Assembly: GCF_018282115.1 (NCBI RefSeq)
Contig: NZ_CP054306.1
Span: 3,395,488-3,459,487 of the forward strand
DNA from: Synechocystis sp. PCC 7338
GTDB taxonomy: Bacteria > Cyanobacteriota > Cyanobacteriia > Cyanobacteriales > Microcystaceae
DNA: 64,000 nt
Direction: 5' to 3'
The position numbers were made by a program, and so were the translations under genes. Below, one piece after another: positions 1 to 8,286 of this stretch. Every line of letters starts with the position of its first letter. The stretch's first letter is position 1. The notes beneath the pieces are model-generated. The model worked only from the letters and a program-made list of their open reading frames with translations. It searched no databases and was not told the DNA's origin.

Positions 1-52
1 TTTTGGTGTGAAGATTGTTAAATAGCATTCTCATTTTTGTTTGGTTAACGAT

Positions 53-454
53 ATGGCTACTATGCAGGATTCCCAGGATAAAAACGTGTTGGGCGGTGAC
101 CTCAAATGTTGTTGTAAGTCGCCTTTAACCGGGTTTTACCGCAATGGTTACTGCCAAACGGGGCCGACGGATTTTGGCCGCCACGTGGTTTGTGCCCAGG
201 TGACAGCGGAATTTTTGGAATTTTCCAAAGCCCGGGGCAATGATCTTTCCACGCCCCAACCGGCTTACCAATTTCCAGGGCTAAAACCAGGGGATAAATG
301 GTGTTTATGTGCGGCCCGCTGGCAGGAAGCCAAAGATGCGGGCATGGCTCCGTTGGTGGATTTGAGTGCCACCCATGCTTCGGCGTTGGAGATGATTAGC
401 TTGGATGCTCTGATTCCCCATGCTTTGCCTGGACAGTTTACCCCGGAAGAATAG
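53..454 (+). CDS. DUF2237 family protein
   Basis: A small cysteine-rich soluble protein of 133 residues that resembles the DUF2237 family, whose biochemical role is unknown. Visible hallmarks are the early segment NVLGGDLKCCCKSPLTGFYR, the GRHVVCAQVT stretch, and a late GDKWCLCAARWQEA segment followed by a conserved-looking ATHASALE motif. The reading frame is open from a TTG at 41, but ATG at 53 is the more natural start; ATG at 62 is also possible. The stop codon touches the ATG of the following pseudouridine synthase gene with no gap, so the two are probably co-transcribed and translationally coupled. Family assignment is from motif memory; function is unknown. Confidence 0.8.
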   Translation: MATMQDSQDKNVLGGDLKCCCKSPLTGFYRNGYCQTGPTDFGRHVVCAQVTAEFLEFSKARGNDLSTPQPAYQFPGLKPGDKWCLCAARWQEAKDAGMAPLVDLSATHASALEMISLDALIPHALPGQFTPEE

Positions 455-1417
455 ATGGTTGAGCAAATTATCGAAGAAGTTTCGGATTGGGATGTTTCTC
501 CTGAGTTGATGGTCACCGCCAATGGCGATCGCCTGGATAAATGGCTGGCGGAAAATTTACCGCAGTTATCCCGAGCCCGCTGTCAGAAATTAATTGAGTC
601 AGGGCAGGTGTGGTGTAATGGGGTGATTTGCCAAAACAAAAAACAGATTCTTAAAATGGGCGATCGCCTTTCGGTCAATATTCCCGAGTTGGTGCCGTTG
701 GATCTGGTGCCCCAGACCATTCCCCTGGATATTTTGTATGAAGATGACCAGCTGATCATTATCAATAAACCGGCGGGGTTGGTGGTGCACCCTGGCCCGG
801 GCCATCCTGACGGCACTGTGGTTAACGCTCTATTGGCCCATTGTCCCGACTTGGCCGGCATTGGCGGCGTGCAAAGACCCGGCATTGTGCACCGGCTGGA
901 TAAGGACACCACCGGGGCCATGGTGATTGCCAAAACCGAATTAGCCCTGCATAATCTCCAGGCTCAACTAAAAGAAAAAACTGCCCGCCGTCTTTATTGG
1001 GGCATTGTCTACGGAGCTCCGAGGGAAACCCAGGGTACAGTAGAGCTGCCTGTCGGTCGTCACCCAGGCGATCGTCTAAAAATGGGCATTGTGCCCCCCG
1101 AAAAAGGCGGTAGGAGTGCCGTCACCCATTGGCGGTTATTGGAACGGTTGGGCAACCATAGCTGGCTGGAATTTCGACTGGAAACGGGACGTACCCATCA
1201 AATCCGGGTCCATAGCAAACAAATGGGTCACCCTTTGGTGGGGGATAACCTCTACACTTCCCCCGGTAATCTCAATGTTAATCTGCCCGGCCAGGCCCTC
1301 CACGCCCACCAACTATCCCTCATTCATCCAGTGAGCGGGGAAACCATCACGGCGATCGCCCCAATGCCAGCCCATTTTGAAAAGTTATTGACCTATCTGC
1401 GACAGAGAATGCATTGA
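455..1417 (+). CDS. rluD: RluD-type 23S rRNA pseudouridine synthase
   Basis: Converts specific uridines in large-subunit rRNA to pseudouridine. Residues about 20-75 form an S4 RNA-binding domain (DRLDKWLAENLPQLSRARCQ, then GQVWCNG). The catalytic domain follows, with the family signature GIVHRLDKDTTG around residue 145, whose Asp is the catalytic residue, and later the RTHQIRVH segment typical of RluA/RluD proteins. Length (320 aa) is normal for the family. The ATG directly abuts the upstream DUF2237 stop codon. The exact target uridines cannot be read from the sequence; RluD is the closest class, but other RluA-family members share these motifs. Confidence 0.9.
   Translation: MVEQIIEEVSDWDVSPELMVTANGDRLDKWLAENLPQLSRARCQKLIESGQVWCNGVICQNKKQILKMGDRLSVNIPELVPLDLVPQTIPLDILYEDDQLIIINKPAGLVVHPGPGHPDGTVVNALLAHCPDLAGIGGVQRPGIVHRLDKDTTGAMVIAKTELALHNLQAQLKEKTARRLYWGIVYGAPRETQGTVELPVGRHPGDRLKMGIVPPEKGGRSAVTHWRLLERLGNHSWLEFRLETGRTHQIRVHSKQMGHPLVGDNLYTSPGNLNVNLPGQALHAHQLSLIHPVSGETITAIAPMPAHFEKLLTYLRQRMH
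525..532. repeat. HIP1 octamer (representative copy)
   Basis: GCGATCGC palindrome, the highly iterated palindrome of many cyanobacteria. Other early copies lie at 660-667, 1352-1359, 2056-2063 and 6775-6782, and several dozen occur across the window, mostly inside genes and often extended to GGCGATCGCC. It serves here mainly as a taxonomic marker. Confidence 0.95.
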
Positions 1418-1523
1418 CGTGTTAAGGACAGTGGCATTGCATCCAGCCCGGGCCGAAAGTAACATCCCAAGCTAGCCCTCGAAATCCCAGGCATTATTAG
1501 AGCTAGGTCTTTTGGGTGGCAAA

Positions 1524-2255
1524 CTAATAAGCCCCGTTGTTATTAGGAAACAGCATCACGCCCAGCGTTTTGGCAATAATGAGCAAATCCAGAGTCATGG
1601 TGCGGTAATAAACGTAATAGACATCAATTTGCACCCGCTCAGGGTAAGGAATGTCATTACGACCAGACACCTGCCACAGCCCCGTTAGCCCCGGCTTAAT
1701 GCTCAGCACTTGGTTGATTTGTCGCCCATACTTGTGCAACTCCTCCGGCACCAAGGGACGGGGACCAACTAAGCTCATATCCCCCCTGAGCACATTCCAG
1801 AACTGGGGAAATTCGTCCAGGCTAGTCAGCCGGAGAAACTTACCAATCCAGGTAATGCGGGGGTCATTACGAAGTTTAAAATTCTTTTCAAACTCCTCCC
1901 GGGTTTGGGGACAGCCGGCCATCAAATTCTCCAACACCTCATCGGCATTGGTGACCATGGTGCGGAACTTAATGCATTTGAAACGTTTAAACTTACGCCC
2001 TACCCTTTCTTGCACATAAAAGATTGGCCCTGGGGAGCTGACCGAAATCATCAGGGCGATCGCCAGGTAAAGGGGGGAACAGAGAACCAATACCGACAGG
2101 GAGAAACAGATATCGAATACCCTTTTGGCCACGGTTCCGGTGAGGGAACTGGAGCGGGAACCTTGATACCTTCTCGGAGAGACCGTTGGATAAAATCCGC
2201 GTCTCATCAAAGCACGGAGGGCTTTTACAGAGATCGGTGAGCTATTAGCAGTCAT
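1524..2255 (-). CDS. Undecaprenyl-phosphate sugar-1-phosphate transferase (RfbP/WcaJ C-terminal type)
   Basis: Initiating glycosyltransferase that moves a sugar-1-phosphate from a UDP-sugar to the lipid carrier undecaprenyl phosphate at the inner face of the plasma membrane, starting exopolysaccharide or O-antigen repeat units. The 243-residue protein has a single hydrophobic hairpin (about residues 45-75: KRVFDICFSLSVLVL) and then the catalytic core with RVGRKFKRFKCIKFRTMV, SLDEFPQFWNVLRGDMSLVG, GPRPLVPEE and PGLTGLWQVSGR, all diagnostic of this family. It lacks the extra N-terminal membrane block of full-length WbaP/WcaJ. Convergent with rluD and next to a glycosyltransferase on the same strand. 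Donor sugar unknown. Confidence 0.9.
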   Translation of the reverse strand: MTANSSPISVKALRALMRRGFYPTVSPRRYQGSRSSSLTGTVAKRVFDICFSLSVLVLCSPLYLAIALMISVSSPGPIFYVQERVGRKFKRFKCIKFRTMVTNADEVLENLMAGCPQTREEFEKNFKLRNDPRITWIGKFLRLTSLDEFPQFWNVLRGDMSLVGPRPLVPEELHKYGRQINQVLSIKPGLTGLWQVSGRNDIPYPERVQIDVYYVYYRTMTLDLLIIAKTLGVMLFPNNNGAY

Positions 2256-2354
2256 CGTACTCCATCACACATCACACCATATCGTCCTAATCATAAAGCC
2301 TGAATCGACAATTGTTACGATTCTTTGCTAAATAACTGAGGACTCCCACCGCCA

Positions 2355-3491
2355 CTAAGTCCGATGAGGAACCTGATGACAGTACTTTTCCAACAACGCC
2401 AAATATGACGTTTGAAACATTCTAGAAGAAAAACGGTTTGCTTGCAGGAAACAGTTCTCTGCACTGATCTGATGGCTAATGGCAGAAAAAGTTTCCACCC
2501 CCCGCACTAAAGACTCCACCGTTTGCTGGTCAAACCAAAGTCCCGTAGCAGTTTTGGGATTTTTTTTGTAGTCCACCACCGTTTCCAAGGCTCCCCCCCG
2601 ACCAAAGGCAATGACCGGCGTGCCGCAGGCCTGGGCTTCCACCAGGGCGATGCCAAAATCCTCACAGGCCCCGTAAACAAAAGCTTTAGCCCGGGCCATG
2701 TAATCTTCCACCACGGCATTAGGTTGGGCCCCAAGAATTTGCACGTTGGGTTGGGCTAATTCCTGTAAAAGGGATAAATCAGGGCCATCGCCGATCAACA
2801 CCAAGGGTAATTGCAACTGGTTAAAAGCCTGCACAATTAGTTTGACCTGTTTGTAGCTGACTAGACGACAGACTGTTAAGAAGAAATCCTCCTTCTTTTC
2901 TTGGTAGGCGAAACGCTCCAAATTCACTGGGGGATAGACCACATCAGCTTGCCGCCGATAACAACGCCAAATGCGCCGAGCTGTATGGTGGGAATTGGCC
3001 AAGAAATAATCCACTCGATTGGCGGAAACCACGTCCCATTGGCGCAATTGATGGAGCAGGTAACGGGTAAAAATTCCCGGTATTCCCCGGCCCATGGCAC
3101 TGTTATTGAGGTAATCAAAGGTTAAATCCCAGGCATAGCGCATGGGAGTATGGCAATAGCAGATGTGGACTTGGTGGGGAGCAGTGAGCACCCCCTTGGC
3201 CACCGCATGGGAAGAGGAAAGAATGACGTCATATTCCCCTAAATCCAACTGCTCGATCGCCAGGGGTAAAAGGGGTAAATATTTCTGTACCCCCTGTTCC
3301 GCTCGGGGAAACCCTTGCAAAAAAGTGGTGCCGATGGAGCAGCCATAGAGGTAACTCTGGGGATTGGTGGACTCAAAATCGATCAGGGCATATAGATCCG
3401 CCGTTACGTGACGTAAAATCTCCTGCACAACCAACTCTGACCCCCCCGTTGCCTTTGGGGTGAGCCACTCGTGGACTAGGGCGTATTTCAT
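2355..3491 (-). CDS. Family 4 glycosyltransferase
   Basis: Probable retaining GT-B glycosyltransferase for cell-surface polysaccharide. The N-terminal domain begins VHEWLTPKATGGSELV, a glycine-rich acceptor loop typical of GT4 enzymes. The C-terminal nucleotide-sugar domain carries YGACEDFGIALVEAQACGTP, containing the E-x7-E pattern that contacts the donor sugar, followed by a GRGGALETV loop. Length is 378 aa, usual for the family. It lies 99 bases upstream of the sugar-phosphate transferase on the same strand, which suggests both serve one polysaccharide. The donor resembles mannosyl or other hexose donors but cannot be assigned. Confidence 0.85.
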   Translation of the reverse strand: MKYALVHEWLTPKATGGSELVVQEILRHVTADLYALIDFESTNPQSYLYGCSIGTTFLQGFPRAEQGVQKYLPLLPLAIEQLDLGEYDVILSSSHAVAKGVLTAPHQVHICYCHTPMRYAWDLTFDYLNNSAMGRGIPGIFTRYLLHQLRQWDVVSANRVDYFLANSHHTARRIWRCYRRQADVVYPPVNLERFAYQEKKEDFFLTVCRLVSYKQVKLIVQAFNQLQLPLVLIGDGPDLSLLQELAQPNVQILGAQPNAVVEDYMARAKAFVYGACEDFGIALVEAQACGTPVIAFGRGGALETVVDYKKNPKTATGLWFDQQTVESLVRGVETFSAISHQISAENCFLQANRFSSRMFQTSYLALLEKYCHQVPHRT

Positions 3492-3503
3492 TCCTAAGAT
3501 TCC

Positions 3504-4790
3504 TTATGTTCTGCCTCTGAGTTTCATCGCCATTTCGTTCCGCACCGGGGCCATTTCCAACGCCGTTTCCTCCGTAATTCTGCCTTCCTGGTAGAGATTA
3601 AACAAGGATTGGTTGGCAGTTATCATCCCATCGTACTCCCCGTCCTCCATCAATTCAGCAATTTCATCGTACTTACCTTGGCGGATATAATCCTTCACCG
3701 TTTCAGTATTGATGAGAATGTCATGGAAGCCAGCTCGTTTACCATCGGTGGTGCGACATAGACCCTGGGCAATGACCGCCACCAATGATTCGGCGATCGC
3801 CGTTCGCATGGCGGGCTGTTCTTCCGCCGTGTAGAGGGTCAAAATCCTTTCCAAGGTTTTAATGGCGCTGTTGGTGTGGAGAGTCCCCATTACCAAGTGA
3901 CCGGTTTGGGCGGCTTTGAGGGCAGTGTTGACCGTGCTCCGATCCCGCATCTCCCCAATCAGGATAATATCCGGGTCTTCCCGCAAAGAAGCCTTGAGGG
4001 CATGGTCAAATTCCAAAGTGTGCATACCCACTTCCCTCTGGCGAATCAATGAGCGACGACTTTGGTGCACAAACTCAATCGGATCCTCAATGGAAATGAT
4101 GTGTTTAGCATGTTCCCTGTTAATGTGGTCCACCATCGCCGCCATGGTGGTGGATTTACCGGAACCGGTGGGCCCCGTCACTAGAATTAGGCCTTTGTGG
4201 GAGTCAGACACGGTGCGCAAAACTTCCGGCAACCGCAACTGTTCCAAGGTCAAGATCTTGAGGGGAATAATCCGCAGCACCATGGCGGAGCCCAACAGGC
4301 TTTCAAGGACGTTAATCCTGATCCTGGCAAAATCGTATTGTTTAGCCCCGTCAAACTCTAATTCCCGTTTGAACCTTTGGATTTCATCCTCGGTGAGAAT
4401 TTCCCTGAGCCAACTCATAAAAGTCTGCTGATCCGTCGGCTCATAACGCAGGGGGAGCATTTCCCCCCGGTCCCGCATGCGGGGAACTTCCCCCACCCCG
4501 ACGTGAACATCAGAAAAACCTTGCTCAAAGGCACTGCGGATTAACTCCTCCAGACTGGGTTGCCCTGGCGATCGCCCTGAGGCAGCCTGACTCGGCGCCG
4601 GGGGACTAGTGGGCAGATTGGCCGTGGCAGAACGTTGTTGGGGTTGGGGCTGACTAATGCTGGGAGGGGCTGGCACAAACTGCGTTTCTGGAGCCATACT
4701 TTCCTGGCGAATGGAAGGTGCAGTCCGCCCGGGGGAATTGTTGGGCAGAGGGGGCAATGGGGGGACAGAGGGGCGGGGAGGTTGGTTCAT
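3504..4790 (-). CDS. pilT2: PilT/PilB-like twitching motility ATPase (PilT2 type)
   Basis: Secretion-ATPase superfamily member predicted to power type IV pilus retraction as a cytoplasmic hexamer. After a long proline/serine/glutamine-rich N-terminal extension (about 70 residues), the PilT core shows Walker A GPTGSGKST, an Asp-box region (IISIEDPIEFVH), Walker B-like DIILIGEMRD and the His-box LVMGTLHTNSA. The GTG at 4814 is possible, but ATG at 4790, preceded by a GGTGA stretch, is preferred and gives 428 aa. The proline-rich head is longer than in canonical PilT1, hence the PilT2-like call; in PCC 6803 the PilT2 paralogue is linked to phototaxis direction. It ends 12 bases before the glycosyltransferase start, so they may be co-transcribed. 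Confidence 0.88.
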   Translation of the reverse strand: MNQPPRPSVPPLPPLPNNSPGRTAPSIRQESMAPETQFVPAPPSISQPQPQQRSATANLPTSPPAPSQAASGRSPGQPSLEELIRSAFEQGFSDVHVGVGEVPRMRDRGEMLPLRYEPTDQQTFMSWLREILTEDEIQRFKRELEFDGAKQYDFARIRINVLESLLGSAMVLRIIPLKILTLEQLRLPEVLRTVSDSHKGLILVTGPTGSGKSTTMAAMVDHINREHAKHIISIEDPIEFVHQSRRSLIRQREVGMHTLEFDHALKASLREDPDIILIGEMRDRSTVNTALKAAQTGHLVMGTLHTNSAIKTLERILTLYTAEEQPAMRTAIAESLVAVIAQGLCRTTDGKRAGFHDILINTETVKDYIRQGKYDEIAELMEDGEYDGMITANQSLFNLYQEGRITEETALEMAPVRNEMAMKLRGRT

Positions 4791-5412
4791 GGCATTTTTC
4801 ACCGGATTTTGCACTTTTGCACAGCGGCCCTTGGTAAAACGTTGGTGCAGATGGAGGAAGCAATGGGGGTCGCAACAACGAATATGACCGGTCGGACTCG
4901 GTGGGGATACTCCTAATAGATTAAAGAATTTTTTCTATTTTTCGTTAGTTCTTTAACAAATCGACTTAATTGTCGCCATCGTTGGCCCATTTCGTTCTTT
5001 TCCCATTGATGAGATTTCCAGAGACAATTGTTAACAAATGTAAAATAAGCTGAGTATCCTGCTAACTAACTTTTTTATCCCTTGGGCACCACTGAAAAAT
5101 TAAATGTAGGGATCAGAGCTAAACGACAAATTGCCCATGAAATTACAGCTAAAGTCTAGATAAATGGAACTAGGACAAATGCCACTCCTTGAATCTCAAG
5201 GAGTCAGCTATAAAAACAATCAGTAAATGTCAACAATTGAATGTAAATAATTATAAAGAAATCTCAGTTTCTTGGAGTCATTGCCTATACTGGATTCAAC
5301 AGCCCCCCAGTGGGACCCTGAGATTTGGGCACCGCTAGTTTGGGTCTGCCTCACCTGATTGTTGTTGTTGGAGTTAATAGTTATGGAGCTTTCGTCAAGG
5401 GAAGGAGCAGGA
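4791..5412. other. Intergenic region between pilT2-like gene and small membrane protein gene
   Basis: About 620 bases without a convincing gene; it should hold divergent promoters for the ATPase gene (leftward) and the 5413 gene (rightward). It is AT-rich from about 4910. One clear element is the inverted repeat at 5184-5204, listed separately. I see no tRNA, terminator or complete small ORF with a ribosome-binding site here. Confidence 0.6.
5184..5204. promoter_or_regulatory. 9-bp perfect inverted repeat
   Basis: ACTCCTTGA, three-base spacer ATC, TCAAGGAGT. No T-run follows on either strand, so it looks more like a dyad operator or RNA hairpin than a terminator. It sits about 210 bases before the small membrane protein start at 5413. 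Confidence 0.5.
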
Positions 5413-5757
5413 ATGAGCTATATGCTCGTCCTCATGAAGAGTTTTTCCGTCTGGACTTTCACCCTATTGGTGTGCTTGTTGGTGGTTGGTTTCCCGCTGG
5501 TCTTTCTTGTCGCCACAGTGGGGGTTTTAGCGACAGTGGTATTGCAGTCAGTTTTGCCCATGAGTGCAGTGCTGTTGGTGGCTAGCAGCTTACTGGGAGG
5601 AACAGTTTTATTGGTGCTCTCCGGAGCAGCAACCCTAACTGCAAAAGGGATTCATCCCCAGGAAGTACGTTGGCTGAGTTGGCTCCATGGGGAGACTAAT
5701 CTAATTCACAAACCGATGTTTGCTTCTTGCCCATTGACCTGCAGTCTTATCCAGTAA
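5413..5757 (+). CDS. Small membrane protein of unknown function
   Basis: A hydrophobic 114-residue protein I do not recognise as a named family. Two or three membrane segments are visible: about residues 10-35 (FTLLVCLLVVGFPLVFLVA) running into a second block of Val/Leu/Ala, then LLVASSLLGGTVLLVLSGA. The tail (LSWLHGETNLIHKPMF) is polar. The frame is open from a run of four TTG codons at 5359 and has an ATG at 5383, but ATG at 5413 is preferred because AGGAG lies 8 bases before it. It converges with the secreted protein gene at 5878. It may be a Synechocystis-specific gene. Confidence 0.6.
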   Translation: MSYMLVLMKSFSVWTFTLLVCLLVVGFPLVFLVATVGVLATVVLQSVLPMSAVLLVASSLLGGTVLLVLSGAATLTAKGIHPQEVRWLSWLHGETNLIHKPMFASCPLTCSLIQ

Positions 5758-5877
5758 TTAATTTTTGTTTAGCTTTTCAGAAGCCGCAATGGTTTCATTT
5801 CACATCTGCCTGTTCTCAGTGGCCCCGTCTGAAGCGCCTACGCCTAAGTCGGGGTTTATTATTTGTGGGTTATCCAA

Positions 5878-6504
5878 TCAAGGCATTAACAACTGGGCAT
5901 CCCCTGGTTGGGACAGTCCCGGTTGATTAGGGGTTGTTACTGCTGGGGTTGGGCTTTGACTGCCTTCCTCCTGGTTTCCCACACCAGGCTCTCCCCCATT
6001 GGCTGAGGTTTGGGGCCGGTAAATTTCCGCTAGGAAATCCACCAATGCTTGTCTTTGTTCTCGGTTTAACTGTGTAATCAACTGGCGATCGCCATCGAGG
6101 GGGCTTTCCTGGAGGGTAGAAAAACCAGGGTAACGCTCTGGTTCCATCTGATCGTTGGCATCAAGATAATCTGCTAGGGTCAAACGCCAATCGAAACGAT
6201 AGCGGGTTGGCCTTTTTTTGATGTCCCGATGGTAACGGATCATGCGACTGATTAGGGTATTCTCCGGATCTGGGCTGCCATCGCTCTGACGGCGGTAGTT
6301 GTTGCCCTTAGGCAGATCGGGAAAACGGGCGTAAACTTGCTGAGCAATTATTTCCACTACCACTGTATATCCCCCGGCGGGCACCCCCTGGGCTGGCTGG
6401 GCCTGGGACACCGCCCCCCACTGTCCAGGACTATGGAGTAGCATGGTGAGCAAAAAGCTCAGACAACCCAATAGTAATGACAGGGGGAAAAGGGGCTTAA
6501 ACAT
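5878..6504 (-). CDS. Secreted hypothetical protein
   Basis: A 208-residue protein with an N-terminal signal peptide (LFPLSLLLGCLSFLLTMLL, cleavage probably near the AQPAQG region), so it acts outside the plasma membrane or is membrane-anchored. The folded part, about residues 45-160, contains IIAQQVYARFPDLPKGNNYR, RMIRYHRDIKKRPTRYRFDW and LTLADYLDANDQ, and ends in NREQRQALVDFLAEIYR. The C-terminal 45 residues are low-complexity Gly/Pro/Gln/Ser. No enzymatic motif was seen. It lies 12 bases downstream of rpoZ on the same strand and is likely co-transcribed with it. Function unknown. Confidence 0.75.
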   Translation of the reverse strand: MFKPLFPLSLLLGCLSFLLTMLLHSPGQWGAVSQAQPAQGVPAGGYTVVVEIIAQQVYARFPDLPKGNNYRRQSDGSPDPENTLISRMIRYHRDIKKRPTRYRFDWRLTLADYLDANDQMEPERYPGFSTLQESPLDGDRQLITQLNREQRQALVDFLAEIYRPQTSANGGEPGVGNQEEGSQSPTPAVTTPNQPGLSQPGDAQLLMP

Positions 6505-6516
6505 GGAACTGGGGGC

Positions 6517-6747
6517 CTAGTTATCGCTAATAATTTCTGGACGGGTAAGTTCGTCGGACATTTCAATGATGGCCCGGATAGCAGGCTTCATGTTGGGATC
6601 ATCAATGCTGTCAAAATCCTCAGAGCGATTTTCCTTGGCGCGCTTAGCTACTCTGACAGTAATGTTGTAACGGTTTGATGCGGCCCCCAGCAGTTCTTCG
6701 GAACGATAAATAATGTGGTTGGAATCCAAATTGCTACGCTTGGTCAT
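6517..6747 (-). CDS. rpoZ: RNA polymerase omega subunit
   Basis: Small cyanobacterial/plastid-type omega subunit (Ycf61) that helps assemble RNA polymerase and, in Synechocystis, influences sigma-factor use. The 76-residue protein has the omega core: [20 protein letters not shown], then [10 protein letters not shown] and an acidic C-terminal [12 protein letters not shown]. The frame is open further upstream to about 6795, but the ATG at 6747 gives the standard N terminus [13 protein letters not shown]1 site (6775-6782) lies just upstream. Followed closely by a gene for a secreted protein. Confidence 0.92.
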   Translation of the reverse strand: MTKRSNLDSNHIIYRSEELLGAASNRYNITVRVAKRAKENRSEDFDSIDDPNMKPAIRAIIEMSDELTRPEIISDN

Positions 6748-6902
6748 GGTAAACAGGGTAAGGGGGAAAATATGGCGATCGCCATTCAAAAACAAAAAAA
6801 GCAGAAACCTTGTGAAAGAAAAATTTGCGGAACACGCTTCCCAGTCTAGCGGAAAATTACCCCACCTCCAGCCCGACCGACCTAGATTTACCCTTTACCC
6901 TA

Positions 6903-7310
6903 ATGACAGTAAATGGATTAACTATGGACGCAAACACCTCACTAGGCCTAGGCATCAAACAATTTAACCGACAAGATTTTTATGCCTGTCATGACACCCT
7001 CGAAGCAGTGTGGTTAGAGGCTAACCCAACCGAAAAGAACTTTTACCAAGGCATTTTGCAAATTGCCGTAGCCCACTATCATCTTTCCAATCACAATTGG
7101 CAGGGGGCTGTGATTCTTTTGGGAGAAGGTATCCGTCGCTTAAAGGCTTTTCGCCCGGCCCACCAAGGAATAGAGACAGAAAACTTATTGCAAACTAGTG
7201 CGGCCCTGTTAGCCGAGCTACAAACCATTACCCCAGATCATTTACCCCAATGGTTGCGGGATGTGGAACCAGAAAAGTTAGCTCCCCGAATTCACATACG
7301 GGAAAAATAG
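6903..7310 (+). CDS. DUF309 family protein
   Basis: A 135-residue all-helical protein of the DUF309 family. The diagnostic block is FYACHDTLEAVWLEA followed by FYQGILQIAVAHYHL, with the conserved His-Asp and Glu residues that suggest metal or small-molecule binding, though no activity is established. The frame opens at a TTG at 6825, but ATG at 6903 starts just before the conserved region; ATG at 6924 is another option. It diverges from rpoZ and is followed about 50 bases later by tRNA-His. Confidence 0.8.
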   Translation: MTVNGLTMDANTSLGLGIKQFNRQDFYACHDTLEAVWLEANPTEKNFYQGILQIAVAHYHLSNHNWQGAVILLGEGIRRLKAFRPAHQGIETENLLQTSAALLAELQTITPDHLPQWLRDVEPEKLAPRIHIREK

Positions 7311-7338
7311 TGCCGAAAAGATCCAAACCCTGTGTTAC

Positions 7339-7344
7339 TATGAT
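7339..7344 (+). promoter_or_regulatory. -10 box of tRNA-His gene
   Basis: TATGAT located 18 bases before the first base of tRNA-His, the expected distance for a sigma-70 promoter with a short leader. No good -35 hexamer is visible at the usual spacing. Confidence 0.45.
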
Positions 7345-7362
7345 TAATGCCTAAAGCGAAAC

Positions 7363-7436
7363 GGCGAGCGTAGCCAAGGGGTTAAGGCAGAGGTTTGTGG
7401 TACCTCCATGCGTGGGTTCGAATCCCATCGTTCGCC
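7363..7436 (+). tRNA. trnH: tRNA-His (GTG anticodon)
   Basis: Complete cloverleaf read by eye. The 8-bp acceptor stem includes the extra G at position -1 paired with C73, the identity mark of tRNA-His. The D arm is GCCAAGGGGTTAAGGC, the anticodon arm is GAGGT-TTGTGGT-ACCTC with GTG in the loop, and the T arm is GTGGGTTCGAATCCCAT. CCA is not encoded. It is expressed on the plus strand after the DUF309 gene. Confidence 0.97.
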
Positions 7437-7610
7437 CTTTTAAATCTTGTCAAAGATCAGAAAAGGTTGTTCTGCAGTTACAGACCTTGGCCTGGATGCT
7501 AGAGCCAATGCTTCGCACTTCACATCCATAGGAAAATTTAAACATTTGTGGAATTAATCTTTAGTAGATCTAATTAATGGATTGTTAAGAGATTGAATGA
7601 GTTACGCTCG

Positions 7611-7735
7611 GGAACCGCCGGTACTTTCTTTGGTAACCATGGTTACGACCAGGCAGACCAGGGGAGTTGGGCGGTGGATAATTCTCAGTTCCTTAAGTGT
7701 CCACTTAGGTAGGGGTTATTGCCCCAAATTTTTAG
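7611..7735 (+). ncRNA. Possible structured small RNA
   Basis: Three successive foldable elements are visible. An outer stem pairs ACCGCC (7614-7619) with GGCGGT (7670-7675) around a perfect 14-base palindrome GTAACCATGGTTAC (7633-7646). A second hairpin lies at 7691-7708 (CCTTAAGTG / CACTTAGG, one bulge). A third, GGGG-TTATTG-CCCC (7712-7725), is followed by AAATTTTT and resembles an intrinsic terminator. Only a weak promoter (TTGTTA, then TACGCT at 7603-7608) precedes it. It matches no RNA family I know. It may instead be a leader or decayed repeat. Confidence 0.3.
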
Positions 7736-7767
7736 GTAATTCTTCGCTCTAGCCAGTTTCATAGCTT

Positions 7768-7797
7768 TTTACAAAACTTTGCCTGAGCCGCTATAGT
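7768..7797 (+). promoter_or_regulatory. Sigma-70 type promoter of DUF760 gene
   Basis: TTTACA (7768-7773), 18-base spacer, TATAGT (7792-7797). The predicted start of transcription near 7804 leaves a leader of about 45 bases before the ATG at 7848. Confidence 0.5.
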
Positions 7798-7847
7798 GGA
7801 TGGTAATGCCAGTGATTAAACGGTCAGTCCGGAGTTAGGGAGTAATA

Positions 7848-8171
7848 ATGGAATTCAACTTTGACTTTCATACGTCTGAACAGGAAGAACAACGGGTCAA
7901 CACTCTGCTCCAGTATCTGCAAAAACAACACCCTGAAACCTTGGCCTGGATTGCCCAGTCCGCCAGCCCTGAAATCAAAGAGATTATTTACCAGAATGTC
8001 CAGGGCTTAGTGGGGATGTTGCCCATAGATGACTTTGATGTGCAAATCACCACTGACCGTGAAGATTTCGCTAATCTGTTGGCTTCGGCCATGATGACTG
8101 GATATTTTCTCAGTCGTATGGAACAGCGGAAAAATCTTGAGTCTTCCTTTTCCGGCTCTGATTGTCTTTAA
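7848..8171 (+). CDS. DUF760 family protein
   Basis: A 107-residue acidic soluble protein resembling DUF760, a family shared by cyanobacteria and plant chloroplasts; some plant members have been linked to chloroplast protein turnover, but the cyanobacterial role is not established. Features seen: helical NTLLQYLQKQHPETLAWIAQ, SPEIKEIIYQNVQGLVGMLP and the C-terminal NLLASAMMTGYFLSRMEQR. AGGGAG lies about 8 bases before the ATG. It precedes smpB by 115 bases on the same strand but has its own promoter. Confidence 0.78.
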   Translation: MEFNFDFHTSEQEEQRVNTLLQYLQKQHPETLAWIAQSASPEIKEIIYQNVQGLVGMLPIDDFDVQITTDREDFANLLASAMMTGYFLSRMEQRKNLESSFSGSDCL

Positions 8172-8286
8172 GAAATTACAGCATGGATTGCCAGGGATCA
8201 TTGGTGACGGTGGGTTCTTGGCAATGTGGGTAGTGCAAGCTTTTTAGTATTTAACAGATATATTACGGATACATTACTGACGGTTC

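Larger units (their letters stand above)
7437..7847. other. Intergenic region after tRNA-His with several hairpins
   Basis: 411 bases with no protein gene. It contains the structured segment at 7611-7735 (listed as a possible small RNA) and a good sigma-70 promoter for the DUF760 gene (7768-7797). The first 150 bases show nothing I recognise. Confidence 0.6.

Noticed and set aside
3916-4431. 171-codon plus-strand frame in pilT2
   Set aside because: Antisense to the PilT core; composition is typical of a shadow frame.
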